In this document: piece after piece, positions 27,400 to 38,110 of the stretch
Layout: the number at the start of each line of letters is the position of its first letter
Position numbering within the stretch: position 1 is the stretch's first letter
DNA from: Alentia gelatinosa
Taxonomy: Eukaryota > Annelida > Polychaeta > Phyllodocida > Polynoidae
Direction: 5' to 3'
Length of the DNA: 64,000 bases
Assembly: GCA_950022655.1 (NCBI GenBank)
Contig: OX465584.1
Location: 62,622,841-62,686,840 of the forward strand
Notes under the pieces: model-generated
Databases searched by the model: none
Seen by the model: only the letters and a program-made list of their open reading frames with translations
Told to the model about the DNA's origin: nothing
Position numbers and translations under genes: made by a program

Positions 27400-28330
27400 T
27401 CACTTTAGTTATGCTTGCATGCAAGCATATCCAGCCTGCACCACGTGGAGGCAAGGCAACCATGAGGGTGAACAGATCTTTGCTGTCCATCCCAGCTGGC
27501 CATGAGTTCACAATGTTAAATTTATGGGGAATTTATCAAACGGGTTTGTCTAATAAAGGCAAAGGATTACGGCAGACTTTCAGGGAAACAAATTTCCCTC
27601 CAGAAACAAAAAATGGTTTTGCAGATTGAATTAATGCAATCCAATACCAGCCGACAGACATTTGTCCCGGCATAGGTGAAAAACAAGATCACAGCAAAAG
27701 TAGCTGGACTAAAATCCGGACCATTTCTCAAAAGATCTACACCGACGATAGGACTGAAAATACGTTTAAAGCATGTCCCTCTAGAACTGAGGTTGAAATG
27801 ACTAATATTACTATAAATAAAAGTATTGCAACATTAATAAAACAACAACAGTGTTATTGAGCAGGAGACCTTTAAATTCAATCCGCGTTAAAAACCTTCA
27901 GAGTGTTGAATTAACATCAATTCAGGACTCTGAGAAAAGGCGACCGGGTCCTGGCGTGTAGTGAATGTGAAACATGCCCGCGAGACCAATTAACCAGCGA
28001 AAATGAAAGAAAACGCGGGAAACCGCCGAAAAGTCACAACCAGCTTACAACATCTCATTAGGACTTCACTGAAAAACTCGCCACCTTAACTTTCCTGTAG
28101 AAAAATATGCCGATATTTACGCTGGTGCCGGCGATCCTACATGTCTTCACATTTTATCACGCCCAGTACCAGCGTTATTAACATACCGGAAGTGGACGGT
28201 TTTATTTTACGACATCTATTTACGACATTGCTCCTGAGAGATCTGCTGAAAACGCAGACGCCGTATAACTGACCGCGAAATTTAATACGAAACGAAAGGT
28301 CAGACGCTGAGTCCATTCTGCGGCTGGTTT
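27400..28330. other. Mostly unique sequence
   Basis: 27,400-27,500 matches 56,195-56,300 (includes the palindrome TGCTTGCATGCAAGCA). The rest is unique, with an E2F-like ACGCGGGAAACCGCC at about 28,012. No gene seen. Confidence 0.4.
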
Positions 28331-28334
28331 GGTA

Positions 28335-28530
28335 AATACTCTAGGAACCAGAGGTTATTTTGTTCGCAGAGCCCACGCAAACAAGCCAACCTCGTAGCAG
28401 ATATTTATGCATCCACAGGGAGGCCTTTCAGATGACAGTGTTGTGTGTGACTGGCAACAGTGAGGTGCTTTATAGCTGTTCGCCGAAAATCAGCAACAAT
28501 TGTCCAATTTACCGGCTACAGTGAAGAAGT
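28335..28530. repeat. ~195-bp direct duplication, copy 1
   Basis: CCAGAGGTTATTTTGTTC through TATTTATGCATCCACAGGGA to CCGGCTACAGTGAAGAAG, repeated at 28,970-29,165 with about 5% difference. Both copies run directly into GTGA/GAGT-rich simple repeats. Confidence 0.9.
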
Positions 28531-28650
28531 GAGTGAGACCTTGAGTAACTGAGTGAGTGAGTGAGTGAGTGAGTGAGTGAGAACTATTGAGTGAATGAGC
28601 AAGTGTGAGTTAGTGAGTGTGTGTGTGTGCGTTGAGTAAGCGAGAGAGCA
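28530..28650. repeat. GAGT/GTGA microsatellite
   Basis: Degenerate tetranucleotide repeat (TGAG)n with a GT run. A similar run follows the second duplicate (29,165-29,275) and resumes after the SINE (29,590-29,780). Confidence 0.85.
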
Positions 28651-28734
28651 AGTGAAAGATGAAACCAACAAATTTTGGTAAAAGTCGTCGTTGTCAACAA
28701 GTTTGATGCAGATATGATATGAACAAGGCCACAG

Positions 28735-28945
28735 CTTAGTGAATATCACATAGCATTCAAACGAGTTGGAGAACGATTTCTTTGAACAGAACGAGTTGTT
28801 TTCTGTATTTATTTCACCCTTGTACAAGAGTGGATGACACACAGGATATAGACCATGGATAATAGACTTTAATACTAGTAGAGGCATGGAGAAAGAGTTC
28901 CCAATGTTAAGCCTATGGGACAAAAATACCAGGGGTAAGATAATG
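28735..28945. mobile_element. Foldback-family element, degenerate
   Basis: ATTCAAACGAGTTGGAGAAC and AACAGAACGAGTTGTTTTC, then TTATTTCACCCTTG, ATGTTAAGCCTATGGG and GGGGTAAGATAAT. Terminal and internal boxes present. Confidence 0.55.
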
Positions 28946-28969
28946 GTAAATACTCTATTGATATTGGTA

Positions 28970-29165
28970 AATAGTCTACTAACCAGAGGTTATTTTGTTC
29001 TGGAAGCCCATGCAAACAAGCCAACCTCGTAGCAGATATTTATGCATCCACAGGGAGGCCTTTCAGATGAAAGTGTTGTGTGTGACTGGCAACAGTGAGG
29101 TGCTTTATAGCTGTTCGACAAAAATCAGCAACAATTGTCCAATTTACCGGCTACAGTGAAGAAGC
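28970..29165. repeat. ~195-bp direct duplication, copy 2
   Basis: Second copy of 28,335-28,530. Confidence 0.9.
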
Positions 29166-29275
29166 GAGTAAGTGAAACTGAGAGGGAGTGAGTACGCCTG
29201 CCTGTGAGTGAGTGTGCGAGTGGGTGGGCAAGTGAATGAATGAATGTGAGAAATTGACTAAGGAAGTGAGTGAGT

Positions 29276-29590
29276 TTGTTTGTTTGTTTTGATTTTACGT
29301 CCAGTCAACCATTATAGGTCCTTTCCAGACTTTCTCAAGGTTCTTTTACACCACGAGGGTGGTGATCGAATCTATGTGATGAATTCAGGTAGAAATCTCA
29401 CCCCTTCACATTTACAGAGGTGAGAGTTCTTTTACTTCCCACACCACATAGACATGGTTTGAGAAGGATTGGCCTTTGATATAGCAGTAAATCTACCACT
29501 GCTGGGGGTGGGACTCGAACCCACAAAGTCTTCCAACCTTGGGGTTACAAGTCCGGTGCTCTAACCACTGAGCTAACTCCCCACCCCTAG
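29276..29590 (-). mobile_element. Full-length SINE-A, copy with intact A and B boxes
   Basis: On the minus strand: GTGGGGAGTTAGCTCAGTGG (A box), GTTAGAGCACCGGACTTG, GGGTTCGAGTCCCACC (B box), central domain, then the tail ending at GTCCAGTCAACC-type sequence and a TTTG-rich end. About 310 bp. Inserted in the GAGT microsatellite. The tRNA-like head could fold but has insertions, so I call it a SINE and not a tRNA gene. Confidence 0.85.
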
Positions 29591-29909
29591 GAAGTGAGTG
29601 AATGAGCGAGCAAGCCAGTGAGTGGGCCAGTGAATGTGCAAGCAATAAGGCACTGAGTGAGGCAGACAATAAGTGAGTGAGTGAGCAAGCCAGTGAGCAA
29701 TTGAACAAGTTAGTGAATAAGAGACTGAGTACATGGGTAAGATAGTGAGTGAGGTTTGTGAGTAAAAGTAAGGAAGTGAGGTAATCTAACGTCCAATATA
29801 TCGTATTAGACTTCTTTTTTTTTTATTTAGAAAAAAATAATGGTTACAATCACCCTTGATAAGGCATTCTTCAGTCTCCGTCTCCTACCCCAACAACAGG
29901 GGCGGACAG

Positions 29910-30112
29910 GGAACTGGAGGGGGGAGGGGTAGGAGGAGGTATAGGGTTACAGGGAGTGGCTTGGGGCCATAAACAGGAGATTCTGTTCATAGTGGACAAG
30001 TCTTTGATTCATGGGCCAGTCAGAGAATGATATATACTATAATGAACTTTTATTCTGATTGTGTTTAACCATTTAATGAATGTTCATAATCAAAGACTTG
30101 AGCAAGTCTAAG
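29910..30112 (+). mobile_element. Family D element, partial copy
   Basis: GAGGTATAGGGTTACAGGGA to AAAGACTTGAGCAAGTCTA. The junction ATTTAATGAATGTTC here is the intact version of the site that carries a TTAA insertion at 56,484. Confidence 0.75.
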
Positions 30113-30237
30113 TGATCCCGTGTGGTCGTCGAATAAGGCAGGTATGTATATCCAAATGGCTGTTAGATAACTGACTGCAGAGCTTCACAAGGTGCGCCCA
30201 ATTTCTCCATCTATGAATAACCACAGATCTACAATAG

Positions 30238-30239
<2 letters not shown>

Positions 30240-30262
<23 letters not shown>
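30240..30262. repeat. (CT)n microsatellite
   Basis: About 11 CT units. Confidence 0.9.
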
Positions 30263-30268
<6 letters not shown>

Positions 30269-30845
30269 CTATGACAGAAGTCACGAAGCGGACAACGTCC
30301 TCACAGCTCGGTATGCAGCACGGTCACTAGACTTGCCCAAGTCTTTGATTATGGACATAATTTTTTTTTTTTTTTTTTATTAGTACTGTAGAAGGGTACA
30401 AATATTGGCCTCTGCGTGGCAGATTTTCAGGCCAATTTTCTCTTGACAAAGAATGTATTTCAGTACAGCAAGAATTCAATAATTCAGAAATAATGTGATA
30501 TTTTTCACGTCATGACCGACGCGAGGAGAATTTTTAATCCAATAATTAGGAAATAAAACAATTTTTCAACATGTGTTTGTAATTTGTTCGTTCCGTCGGG
30601 GTTTGCGACCCTCGTTTATCCGTCTCACACGAGTGAGAGATAGGTGATACATTTTAACTCTAGTTCTGGGCTGCCTCCAGATACTATTGCTTGGAAGAGT
30701 GATTTGTAATGAACCGAAGGCAATAAAAACCTTTATAAAAGAGCTAGGGTATAATTGGCTTCAACGCTACATGGCTTTCATCTTTTGAATCCGCGTAACA
30801 TGAACTCATTCTTATTCACAGTCGTTTGTTAACCGAGGCTGTAGG

Positions 30846-32675
30846 TGGAGGGGTAGGAGACGGGGACTGAAGCCAGTATCACATTGACGAGGGGTAGGAG
30901 ACGGGGACTGAAGCCAGTATCACATTGAGGAGGGGTAGGAGACTGAAGCCAGTATCACATTGAGGAGGGGTAGGAGACGGGGACTGAAGCCAGTATCACA
31001 TTGACGAGGGGGAGGAGACGGGGACTGAAGCCAGTATCACATTGAGGAGGGGTAGGAGACTGAAGCCAGTATCACATTTAGGAGGGGTAGGAGACAGGGA
31101 CTGAAGCCAGTATTACATTGAGGAGGGGTAGGAGAGGGGGACTGAAGCCAGTATCACATCGAGGAGGGGTAGGAGACGGGGACTGAAGCCAGTATCACAT
31201 TGACGAGGGGGAGGAGACGGGGACTGAAGCCAGTATCACATTGACGAGGGGTAGGAGACAGGGACTGAAGCCAGTATTACATTGAGGAGGGGTAGGAGAC
31301 AGGGACTGAAGCCAGTATTACATTGAGGAGGGGTAGGAGAGGGGGACTGAAGCCAGTATCACATCGAGGAGGGGTAGGAGACGGGGACTGAAGCCAGTAT
31401 CACATTGACGAGGGGGAGGAGACGGGGACTGAAGCCAGTATCACATTGAGGAGGGGTAGGAGACAGGGACTGAAGCCAGTATCACATTGAGGAGGGGTAG
31501 GAGACAGGGACTGAAGCCAGTATTACATTGAGGAGGGGTAGGAGACGGGGACTGAAGCCAGTATCACATCGAGGAGGGGTAGGAGACGGGGACTGAAGCC
31601 AGTATTACATTGACGAGGGGTAGGAGACGGGGACTGAAGCCAGTATCACATTGAGGAGGGGTAGGAGACGGGGACTGAAGCCAGTATCACATTGACGAGG
31701 GGGAGGAGACGGGGACTGAAGCCAGTATCACATTGACGAGGGGTAGGAGACGGGGACTGAAGCCAGTATCACATTGACGAGGGGTGGGAGACGGGGACTG
31801 AAGCCAGTACCACATTGAGGAGGGGTAAGGGGACGGGGACTGAAGCCAGTATCACATTGAGGAGGGGTAGGAGACGGGGAATGAAGCCAGTATCACATTG
31901 ACAAGGGGTAGGAGACGGAGACTGAAGCCAGTATCACATTGAGGAGGGGTAGGAGACGGGGACTGAAGCCAGTATCACATTGAGGAGGGGTAGGAGACGG
32001 GGACTGAAGCCAATATCACATTGAGGAGGGGTAGGAGGCAATGACTGAAGCCAGTATCACATTGACGAGGGGTAGGAGACGGGGACTGAAGCCAGTATCA
32101 TATTGAGGAGGGGCAGGAGACTGAAGCCAGTATCATATTGACGAGGGGGAGGAGACTGAAGCCAGTACCACATTGAGGAGGGGTAGGAGACGGGGTCTGA
32201 AGCCAGTATCACATTGAGGAGGGGTAGGAGACTGAAGCCAGTATCACATTGACGAGGGGGAGGAGACGGGGACTGAAGCCAGTATCACATTGACGAGGGG
32301 TAGGAGACGGGGACTGAAGCCAGTATCATATTGAGGAGGGGTAGGAGACGGGGACTGAAGCCAGTATCATATTGAGGAGGGGTAGGAGACGGGGACTGAA
32401 GCTAGTATCACATCGAGGAGGGGTAGGAGATTGAAGCCAGTGTCATATTGAGGAGGGGTAGGAGACGGGGACTGAAGCCAGTATCACATCGAGGAGGGGT
32501 AGGAGACTGAAGCCAGTATCACATCGAGGAGGGGTAGGAGACGGGGACTGAAAACAGTATCACATCGAGGAGGGGTAGGAGACGGGGACTGAAGCCAGTA
32601 TCACATTGACGAGGGGTAGGAGACTGAAGCCAGTATCACATTGACGAGGGGTAGGAGACTGAGGCCAGTCTACCC
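30846..32675. repeat. 41-bp minisatellite, ~45 copies
   Basis: Unit GAGGAGGGGTAGGAGACGGG GACTGAAGCCAGTATCACAT T, with frequent ~35-bp variants lacking GGGGAC. GAGG/GACG and ACAT/TATT variants are interleaved without a simple order. No protein reading makes sense. The reverse complement aligns with the units at 54.9 and 61.9 kb. Confidence 0.95.
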
Positions 32676-32969
32676 GGGTACCTGGGAGTGAGTTAGTCTC
32701 TGTAAAAGCCACCCGCCACCCACCACTCAGATCCAGCTTTATGCTCCCCTCTCTCTGCTCACTGCCACTACTCCCCACAATGACATCAAAGAAATGCGAT
32801 CACGGCGCGCTACAGGGATCACTCCTGGCTCGGGCACTATTCACGGCCCAATGACTGCCTTTCCACTGGGGCCACTTGTGGCTCCATCTACAGGCAGTTT
32901 GATCGTTCACACGTCACATAAATATCCCAGAATTCCCTAGTCCACCTTTAGCGGTGGAGAGCTATACAC

Positions 32970-33335
32970 CCTATTGAGGTATCCCATAATTCCGTCTATG
33001 TAGAGGATCCGATGTTAGCTGGTTTCCTTCGTTGTACAGAAATAACCCTTGGGCCATATCCCACAATCATTGCAATTAAACCATTTTTATATATCTTCAA
33101 ATAGGAAATCCAATGCAAGAAATTGAAATTTCAGATATTTCTACATGCGCATGCCAAATTATATTCAGTTTCTCATATAGAAATTGGAAAACGGTGGTTC
33201 ATTGGGGCAAGGTAGCCGTGGTGCGGCCAGCCAGTCAGGAGCGGATCCTTTACTTACCCAGGGGCGATATTAGGGTGTTTAGTAACCTCTGGAGGGTGTA
33301 TGACAATGGGGTGGTGGATTGGGTTGTGGTGGCTG
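32970..33335. repeat. Left arm of a large palindrome
   Basis: CTATTGAGGTATCCCATAAT to GTTTAGTAACCTCTGGAGG. Inverted copy at 33,395-33,715. A third copy, same orientation as this arm, is at 34,690-35,045. Arms are about 320-360 bp with a ~60-bp spacer. Confidence 0.85.
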
Positions 33336-33394
33336 GCTGCTGCTAGCTGTTAATACATCCATGACACTGAATGCCTTGTTCTGATTACACTCTC

Positions 33395-33715
33395 CACATC
33401 ATGTTCGCCAGTCGTTACTAAACTCCCTATTATCGTCCTGGGTAAGTACAGTATCCGCTCCTGACTGGCTGGCCACACTACGACCGCATGAACCACAAAT
33501 TCCAATTTACAATTTGAGAAACTGAATATAATTTCGGATTTACATGTGGAAATAGCTGAAATTTCCAATTTGAAGATTTATAAAAAACAGTTAAACTGCA
33601 ATAATTGTGGGAAATAGCTCAAGGGTCTACCACCATACAACGACGGCAACCAGCGAACATCAGATTTTGTAAACACACTGAATTATGGGATACCTCAATA
33701 GGGTCTATTTGCTTT
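33395..33715. repeat. Right arm of a large palindrome
   Basis: Reverse complement of 32,970-33,335: GTCGTTACTAAACTCCC, GGATACTGTACTTACCC-like region, and TATGGGATACCTCAATAGGG. Short ORFs in the arms are not supported as genes. Confidence 0.85.
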
Positions 33716-33779
33716 ACTAAACTCTCACCGGAAGTAACCAAAGTGAACGCTGGTAAGTGGGTTGTGCCCAGTCTCGTCG

Positions 33780-34045
33780 GACACCACGTGACGCGCGAGA
33801 CTGTCTGTTTATGGGTCCTCCCGGCAGGGGGCAGAGTAGAGCGGAAGTGGGTGGGACCGGAAGTGGATTGGTTTGATCCACTCTCCATGCAGATTCCGCC
33901 TGCTGTGACTGAACAGAGAGAGCCTCTGGTTGGAGAGTGATTGTGGCGGTGGTTGGAGAACGTAGACCTACTTACGGGACCCATCCATCATGGCGGATCT
34001 ATATCGAGGTTGTCACGGCGACCGGAATGTAATTGTGAGGTCTAG
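33780..34045. promoter_or_regulatory. Candidate bidirectional TATA-less promoter
   Basis: GC-rich unique stretch with ETS-type sites AGCGGAAGTG (33,840) and ACCGGAAGTG (33,857) and a YY1-like CATCATGGCGG (33,987-33,997). On the plus strand ATGGCGGATCTATATCG opens MADLYRGCHGDRNVI before a GTGAGG donor (34,035). On the minus strand CCGCCATGATGGATGGGTCCC ends at a strong GTAAGT donor (last exon base 33,976). Either could be a first exon; neither can be linked to a downstream exon here. Confidence 0.35.
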
Positions 34046-34534
34046 ACATACTGCCCGCTCTGCCCTCTTTTAACCCCTGCGACCCGTTAGTGTACACGTT
34101 AGTGTATTAGGTTATGACATTCATACCCCTGGGGATCTCCAATATGAAGGTCAGGGGTCTCTGCTTCAAAAATGTTTACCTACTATATCTAAAACGATAG
34201 AATTTCGTCGAATCCGCTTGAAGTTGCTCCCGCACATAGAGACATAGTTAACCAGATCTAGGGCTGGAGACTGAAGAGCCACGAGAGTGAGAATCTCGTG
34301 GAGGAAAATATACGAATCTGTTCTTCTTTTTTGTAGGTCTATTGGCAGAAATATCTTTTCTCTTATGATTTATTTCGGGCCATGCCGAAATCGATGTTTA
34401 GTAGTGTAGTTTTCTTATCTACTTTTCTCGTGAGAAACCAATGAGATCTCAACTTTCGCTGGTAACCCCACTGTCAAAACTCCGCTGATTCCACCCAGCC
34501 ACCAACAGCCTAAGTATTTGACCCCACTGTACTA

Positions 34535-34615
34535 ACTGACTTTGTGGAGTATTCGGTAGGGTGTTCGCCTGAAAACCCAAATGTTGGGGGCTCGAACCCA
34601 GCTATCGGCGGTCTG
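34535..34615 (+). mobile_element. tRNA-like SINE head
   Basis: GGTAGGGTGTTCGCCTGAAA, ACCCAAATGTTGGGGGCTCG, AACCC has a tRNA-like A-box region and a B-box-like GGGCTCGAACCC. Acceptor and D-stem pairing are not convincing. Confidence 0.4.
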
Positions 34616-34689
34616 TGGTTTCCTTTTTCAATATTTTCACCTTCACTCGGACTCGTCGAAGTCGCTAGTCCTGATATAAAGTCTATACT

Positions 34690-35045
34690 CTGACCATAAA
34701 CCTTATTGGGGTATCCCATAATTCAGTCTGTTTACAGGATCCAGTGTTAGCTGGTTTTCGTCATTGTATGGTAATAGACCCTTGAGCTATTTCCCACAAT
34801 TATTGCAGTTTAACTGTCTTTATAAATCTTCAAATTGGAAATCCGATGGCAGATATAGAAATTTCAGTTATTTCTACGTATACATTTCAATTTATATTCG
34901 ATTTCTCCAGTTAGAAATTAGAAAACGGTTGTTTCATCGGGGGACAGGCGGCGGTGATGCGGCCAGACAGTCGGGAGCGGATTCTTTACATACCCGGGGC
35001 GATGTTAGAGAGTTTAGTAACATCTGGATTGTCTATGAAGATGTG
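34690..35045. repeat. Third copy of the palindrome arm
   Basis: TATTGGGGTATCCCATAATT to GAGTTTAGTAACATCTGG, about 80% like 32,970-33,335. The CAGGGATG MITE follows at 35,061. Confidence 0.8.
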
Positions 35046-35060
35046 ACTATGCAATATGAT

Positions 35061-35434
35061 CAGGGATGCTAGTTTGGGTCAGAAAAAATTCCTACATGGG
35101 GACTGAGGCCAGTCTATGTATCACCTAAAACGCACATGGTGTATGGGGAATCCCCATCACTCTCCTAGCAGATTCTTGGGCATATATTTTAAGCCAATCA
35201 GAAGTCAGTATTCAAGTTTGCCCTTATACGTAGGAGCATTTCCTACAGGAATCCTACCATCCTACAGTTCTTGGTTGGAGCACTGGGATCCATAGGGCCT
35301 CTAACTGAGTGTACTCGGGGTAGCTAAATTCGGAATTTTGAAAGATTACAGAACAAGTTTATCTAAGATTTAGATTTCTGAGACTAAAATGTAAATCCTA
35401 CATGTAGGCAAAATCCTACAAACTGGCATCCCTG
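35061..35434. mobile_element. CAGGGATG MITE, copy 3 (internal deletion)
   Basis: 374 bp. Same termini, but about 60 bp near the 3' end is missing. AATATG is present on both sides (35,053-35,058 and 35,435-35,440) with two extra bases (AT) at the left. Confidence 0.85.
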
Positions 35435-35440
35435 AATATG

Positions 35441-35605
35441 GGGCCATCCATAATGTAGTACGTACCGATGAGGAGGGGGGGGTTAAAATCTTGGAAATTT
35501 TGCGTAGGCCCCTTTTATGTTCTATTGGATACATGATTGAGAGTGGGGATGAGGGGGGGTCCGAAATTTCAGAAATTCTGCGTACATGGTCGATTCTCAC
35601 GAACC
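35441..35605. mobile_element. GGGGCCATCCATAA element fragment
   Basis: GGGGCCATCCATAATGTAGT then GTACGTACC, and two G-rich blocks each followed by AAATYTYRGAAATTYTGCGTA. Similar ends are at 45,262, 46,755 and 53,170. Confidence 0.55.
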
Positions 35606-36119
35606 GTCATCAACTGGGGTAAAAAGGTGCTAAAAATAAACAATGTTCTACATGAAAATAATTAGGGACAAGAAATAATCAATGACTTGAGGCATTATGC
35701 ACATATATTTTGGAAAGTTAAATATGAAAATTTATTAGTATGGTAGGGTGTCAAAGTTGCCTGTGTTTAATACCATGTAGAAACGAGTAACTCCCTATAT
35801 CTGTAAGGAAAGGATGTCATGATTTTTTTCTTTCGCAATTTTTTTCTTCAGATTTTCATTTTACAAATACAAATTTTATATGCTGTATTATTCACTTCTT
35901 AAAACGAATTCAGTAAATATTGAATCACATACTTTATGGATGACCCCTATCTCTAAATACCTAAATATTCTGTGTCTGTAGTGACCATCATAGCGACTTC
36001 TCCCAGACTTTGTATATTCTACTTCTAATCTTATCGTATCTGAGAAACGAGTATACCCATGCCTCAGTCCCCTGTGTCCATTTACAAATATCAAATTGAG
36101 CGTTGATGTGAGGTTTGGA

Positions 36120-36700
36120 TGGTTTGTTTATTCAACGTCCCAGGGGACCCTGAGGGTATATAGGGACTAACTCATGGTTCAGTTTTTCTCGCTGGTTTTA
36201 CACCACAAGGGTTCCCACACCACATAGACATGGTTTGAGAAGGACTGGCCTTTGATATAGCAGTAACTCTACCACTGCTGGGGATGAAGGAAAAAGGTGG
36301 CCGCATACCACACCACAAAGACATGGTATGAGAAGGATTGGCCTCTGATATAGCAGTAAATCTACCACTGCTGGAGATGAAGGAGAAAGGTGGCGGTACA
36401 CCACACCACATAGACATGGTTTGAGAAGGACTGGCCTTTGATATAGCAGTAAGTCTACCACTGCTGGGGATGAAGGAGGAAGGTGGCTGTACACCACACA
36501 ATATAGACATGGTATGAGAAGGACTGGCCTTTGATATAGCAGTAAAGCAACCACTGCTGGGGATAAAGGAGAAAGGTAGCTGCACACCTCACCACATAGA
36601 CATGGTATGAGAAGGACTGGCCTTTGATATAGTAGTAAATCTACTACTGCTGGAGATGAGGGAGAAAAGTGGCTGCAGTGGAACTCAAACAGCTGATGTG
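36120..36700 (-). mobile_element. SINE-A with five central-domain repeats
   Basis: Five tandem ~93-bp copies of the central domain (GGTATGAGAAGGACTGGCCT...ACCACTGCTGGGGATGAAGG) between a degenerate tail and a degraded head. Because 93 is a multiple of three, 31-residue repeat ORFs appear on the minus strand; these are not genes. Confidence 0.8.
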
Positions 36701-36784
36701 AGCTTCGGAGAACAAATCTGAAGTATGAGCTATGTTCCTAAAACGAGTGACATAGCTTATTCCTAGTACAATACCTTTCTCCTT

Positions 36785-37135
36785 TGTAATTAGTAGAAAC
36801 CAAACGACGGGAAGGTCGTGTATTACTACACGAGGTGTAGCCGAATGTAGTAAGGAGCAGACCTGACCAGAGTGGCATAGACATTGACAAGTCTAACTCC
36901 AGTTCGGTTTCGTATTTATCCTACCTCGTCTATGATTTTGTATTACTAAAAGATAAATATTGAGTCAAAGAACAACAGAACTTATTTCATAGTAGCTGAC
37001 ATCCTGCTCTCTGATTGGTCAATATTGTTATTACTCTAGTGGCATAAAAAACACTTTATGTCACGGCCTGCCACATAAAATTTCCCTATGTTAAGTCTAT
37101 GGCGGTTTTTTATTAGGGGTAGGATAAAGTACAAT
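36785..37135. mobile_element. Foldback element, subfamily F4 (inverted relative to 6.1 kb)
   Basis: The hairpin with AGAAACCAAACGACGGG...GTAATACACGAGGT... to AACTCCAGTTCGGTTTCGTA is followed by TTATCCTACCTCG, GTTAAGTCTATGGCGG and TTAGGGGTAGGATAAA. Confidence 0.65.
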
Positions 37136-37324
37136 AACACAAGATATCGGCATGAGTACGTCTGTACTGAGGAGTGGCACGTGTCGTGCACGTGTCGTAC
37201 ATGCTGACGTGTTTACTTCAGTTACGGATATGAAATGTGCTCATTACATTTACACCACCATGCTAAAACCGACCACCGTGTCGGAACGATGACCAAGCCG
37301 TAGTCTTGCACTTAGCCCTGACCG

Positions 37325-37740
37325 GATACGTGTTGCATATTTTATATTAGACTTGCTCAAGTGTTTGATTCTGAACATTTATTAAATTTTCAAACAAAAT
37401 TAGGATAAAGTACATTAGACTTGCACTCAGCCACAAACCGACACGTGTTGCATGTAATACATTAGACTTGCTCAAGTCTTTGATTATGAACATTTAAGAA
37501 TTTTCAAACAAAATTAGGATACAGTACATTAGACTTGCACTCAGCCCCAAACCGACACGTGTTGCATGTTATATATTAGACTTGCTCAAGTCTTTGATTA
37601 TAAACATGTATCGAATTATCAAACAAAATTAGGATAAAGTACATTAGACTTGAACCTAGCCTCAAACGGATCAGACACTTGTTGTATACCATATATTAGA
37701 CTTGCTCAAGTCTTTGATTGTGAACATTTAGTGTATGATT
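37325..37740. repeat. ~115-bp tandem repeat, four units
   Basis: Unit: TAGACTTGCTCAAGTCTTTG, ATTATGAACATTTA, CAAACAAAATTAGGATAAAG, ACTTGCACTCAGCC, GACACGTGTTGCATG. Starts at about 37,351, 37,466, 37,580 and 37,700. The AGACTTGCTCAAGTCT palindrome links it to the end of family D. A TTAA MITE interrupts the last unit. Confidence 0.85.
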
Positions 37741-37742
37741 AA

Positions 37743-38110
37743 CCCATTAGCTGCGGGAGATGCTTTAAGGCATCACCACACAGGATCGGGTGATGCCTTA
37801 AGGCATCACCAGTCCAGATCGGGTGATGCCTTGAGGCATCATTTTCCAATATTTACAAAATCATTGTTTTATGTGATAAATTAGAAAATAATTCATCAAT
37901 ATACATGAAACTTACACAGAGTTTAGGTATAGCATCATATTTAAAATATTTATGGAAATAGAAAATGATATCGAGTATCACATGTTATATCACGTGATCA
38001 CATCATCAAATTACCATAATGGGCCTGTGGATACCCGTTCCCTAGCACTATATAGGTACTAATACCCGACCCCTATATACATGACTATGTAGGAGCCCGC
38101 TGTGAATGGG
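37743..38110. mobile_element. TTAA-flanked MITE with three palindromes, copy 1
   Basis: 368 bp between TTAA at 37,739-37,742 and 38,111-38,114. Ends are CCCATTAGCTGCGGG and CCCGCTGTGAATGGG (imperfect TIR). Three palindromes of the form GATGCCTTRAGGCATC lie at 37,760-37,842, each followed by ACCA..C..GATCGGGT-type spacers. TTAA duplication suggests piggyBac- or Kolobok-type mobilisation (inference). Confidence 0.8.

Larger units (their letters stand above)
25985..27400 (-). mobile_element. SINE-A copy split by a LINE remnant that itself carries a MITE
   Basis: SINE tail and central domain at 25,985-26,203; central domain end and tRNA head (GACTCAAACCC, AGCTAACTCCCCACCCC on the plus strand) at 27,284-27,400. 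The split point carries AAATC on both sides (26,199-26,203; 27,284-27,288), a plausible target duplication. Confidence 0.75.

Noticed and set aside
29505..29585. tRNA gene
   Set aside because: A and B boxes are present, but the body has extra bases and runs into the SINE central domain. The same head occurs in many dispersed copies.
33350..33568. 72-aa minus-strand ORF in the palindrome arm and its relatives at 33,113-33,346 and 34,764-35,072
   Set aside because: Similar peptides appear only because the DNA is repeated. Frames differ between copies and no known domain is seen.
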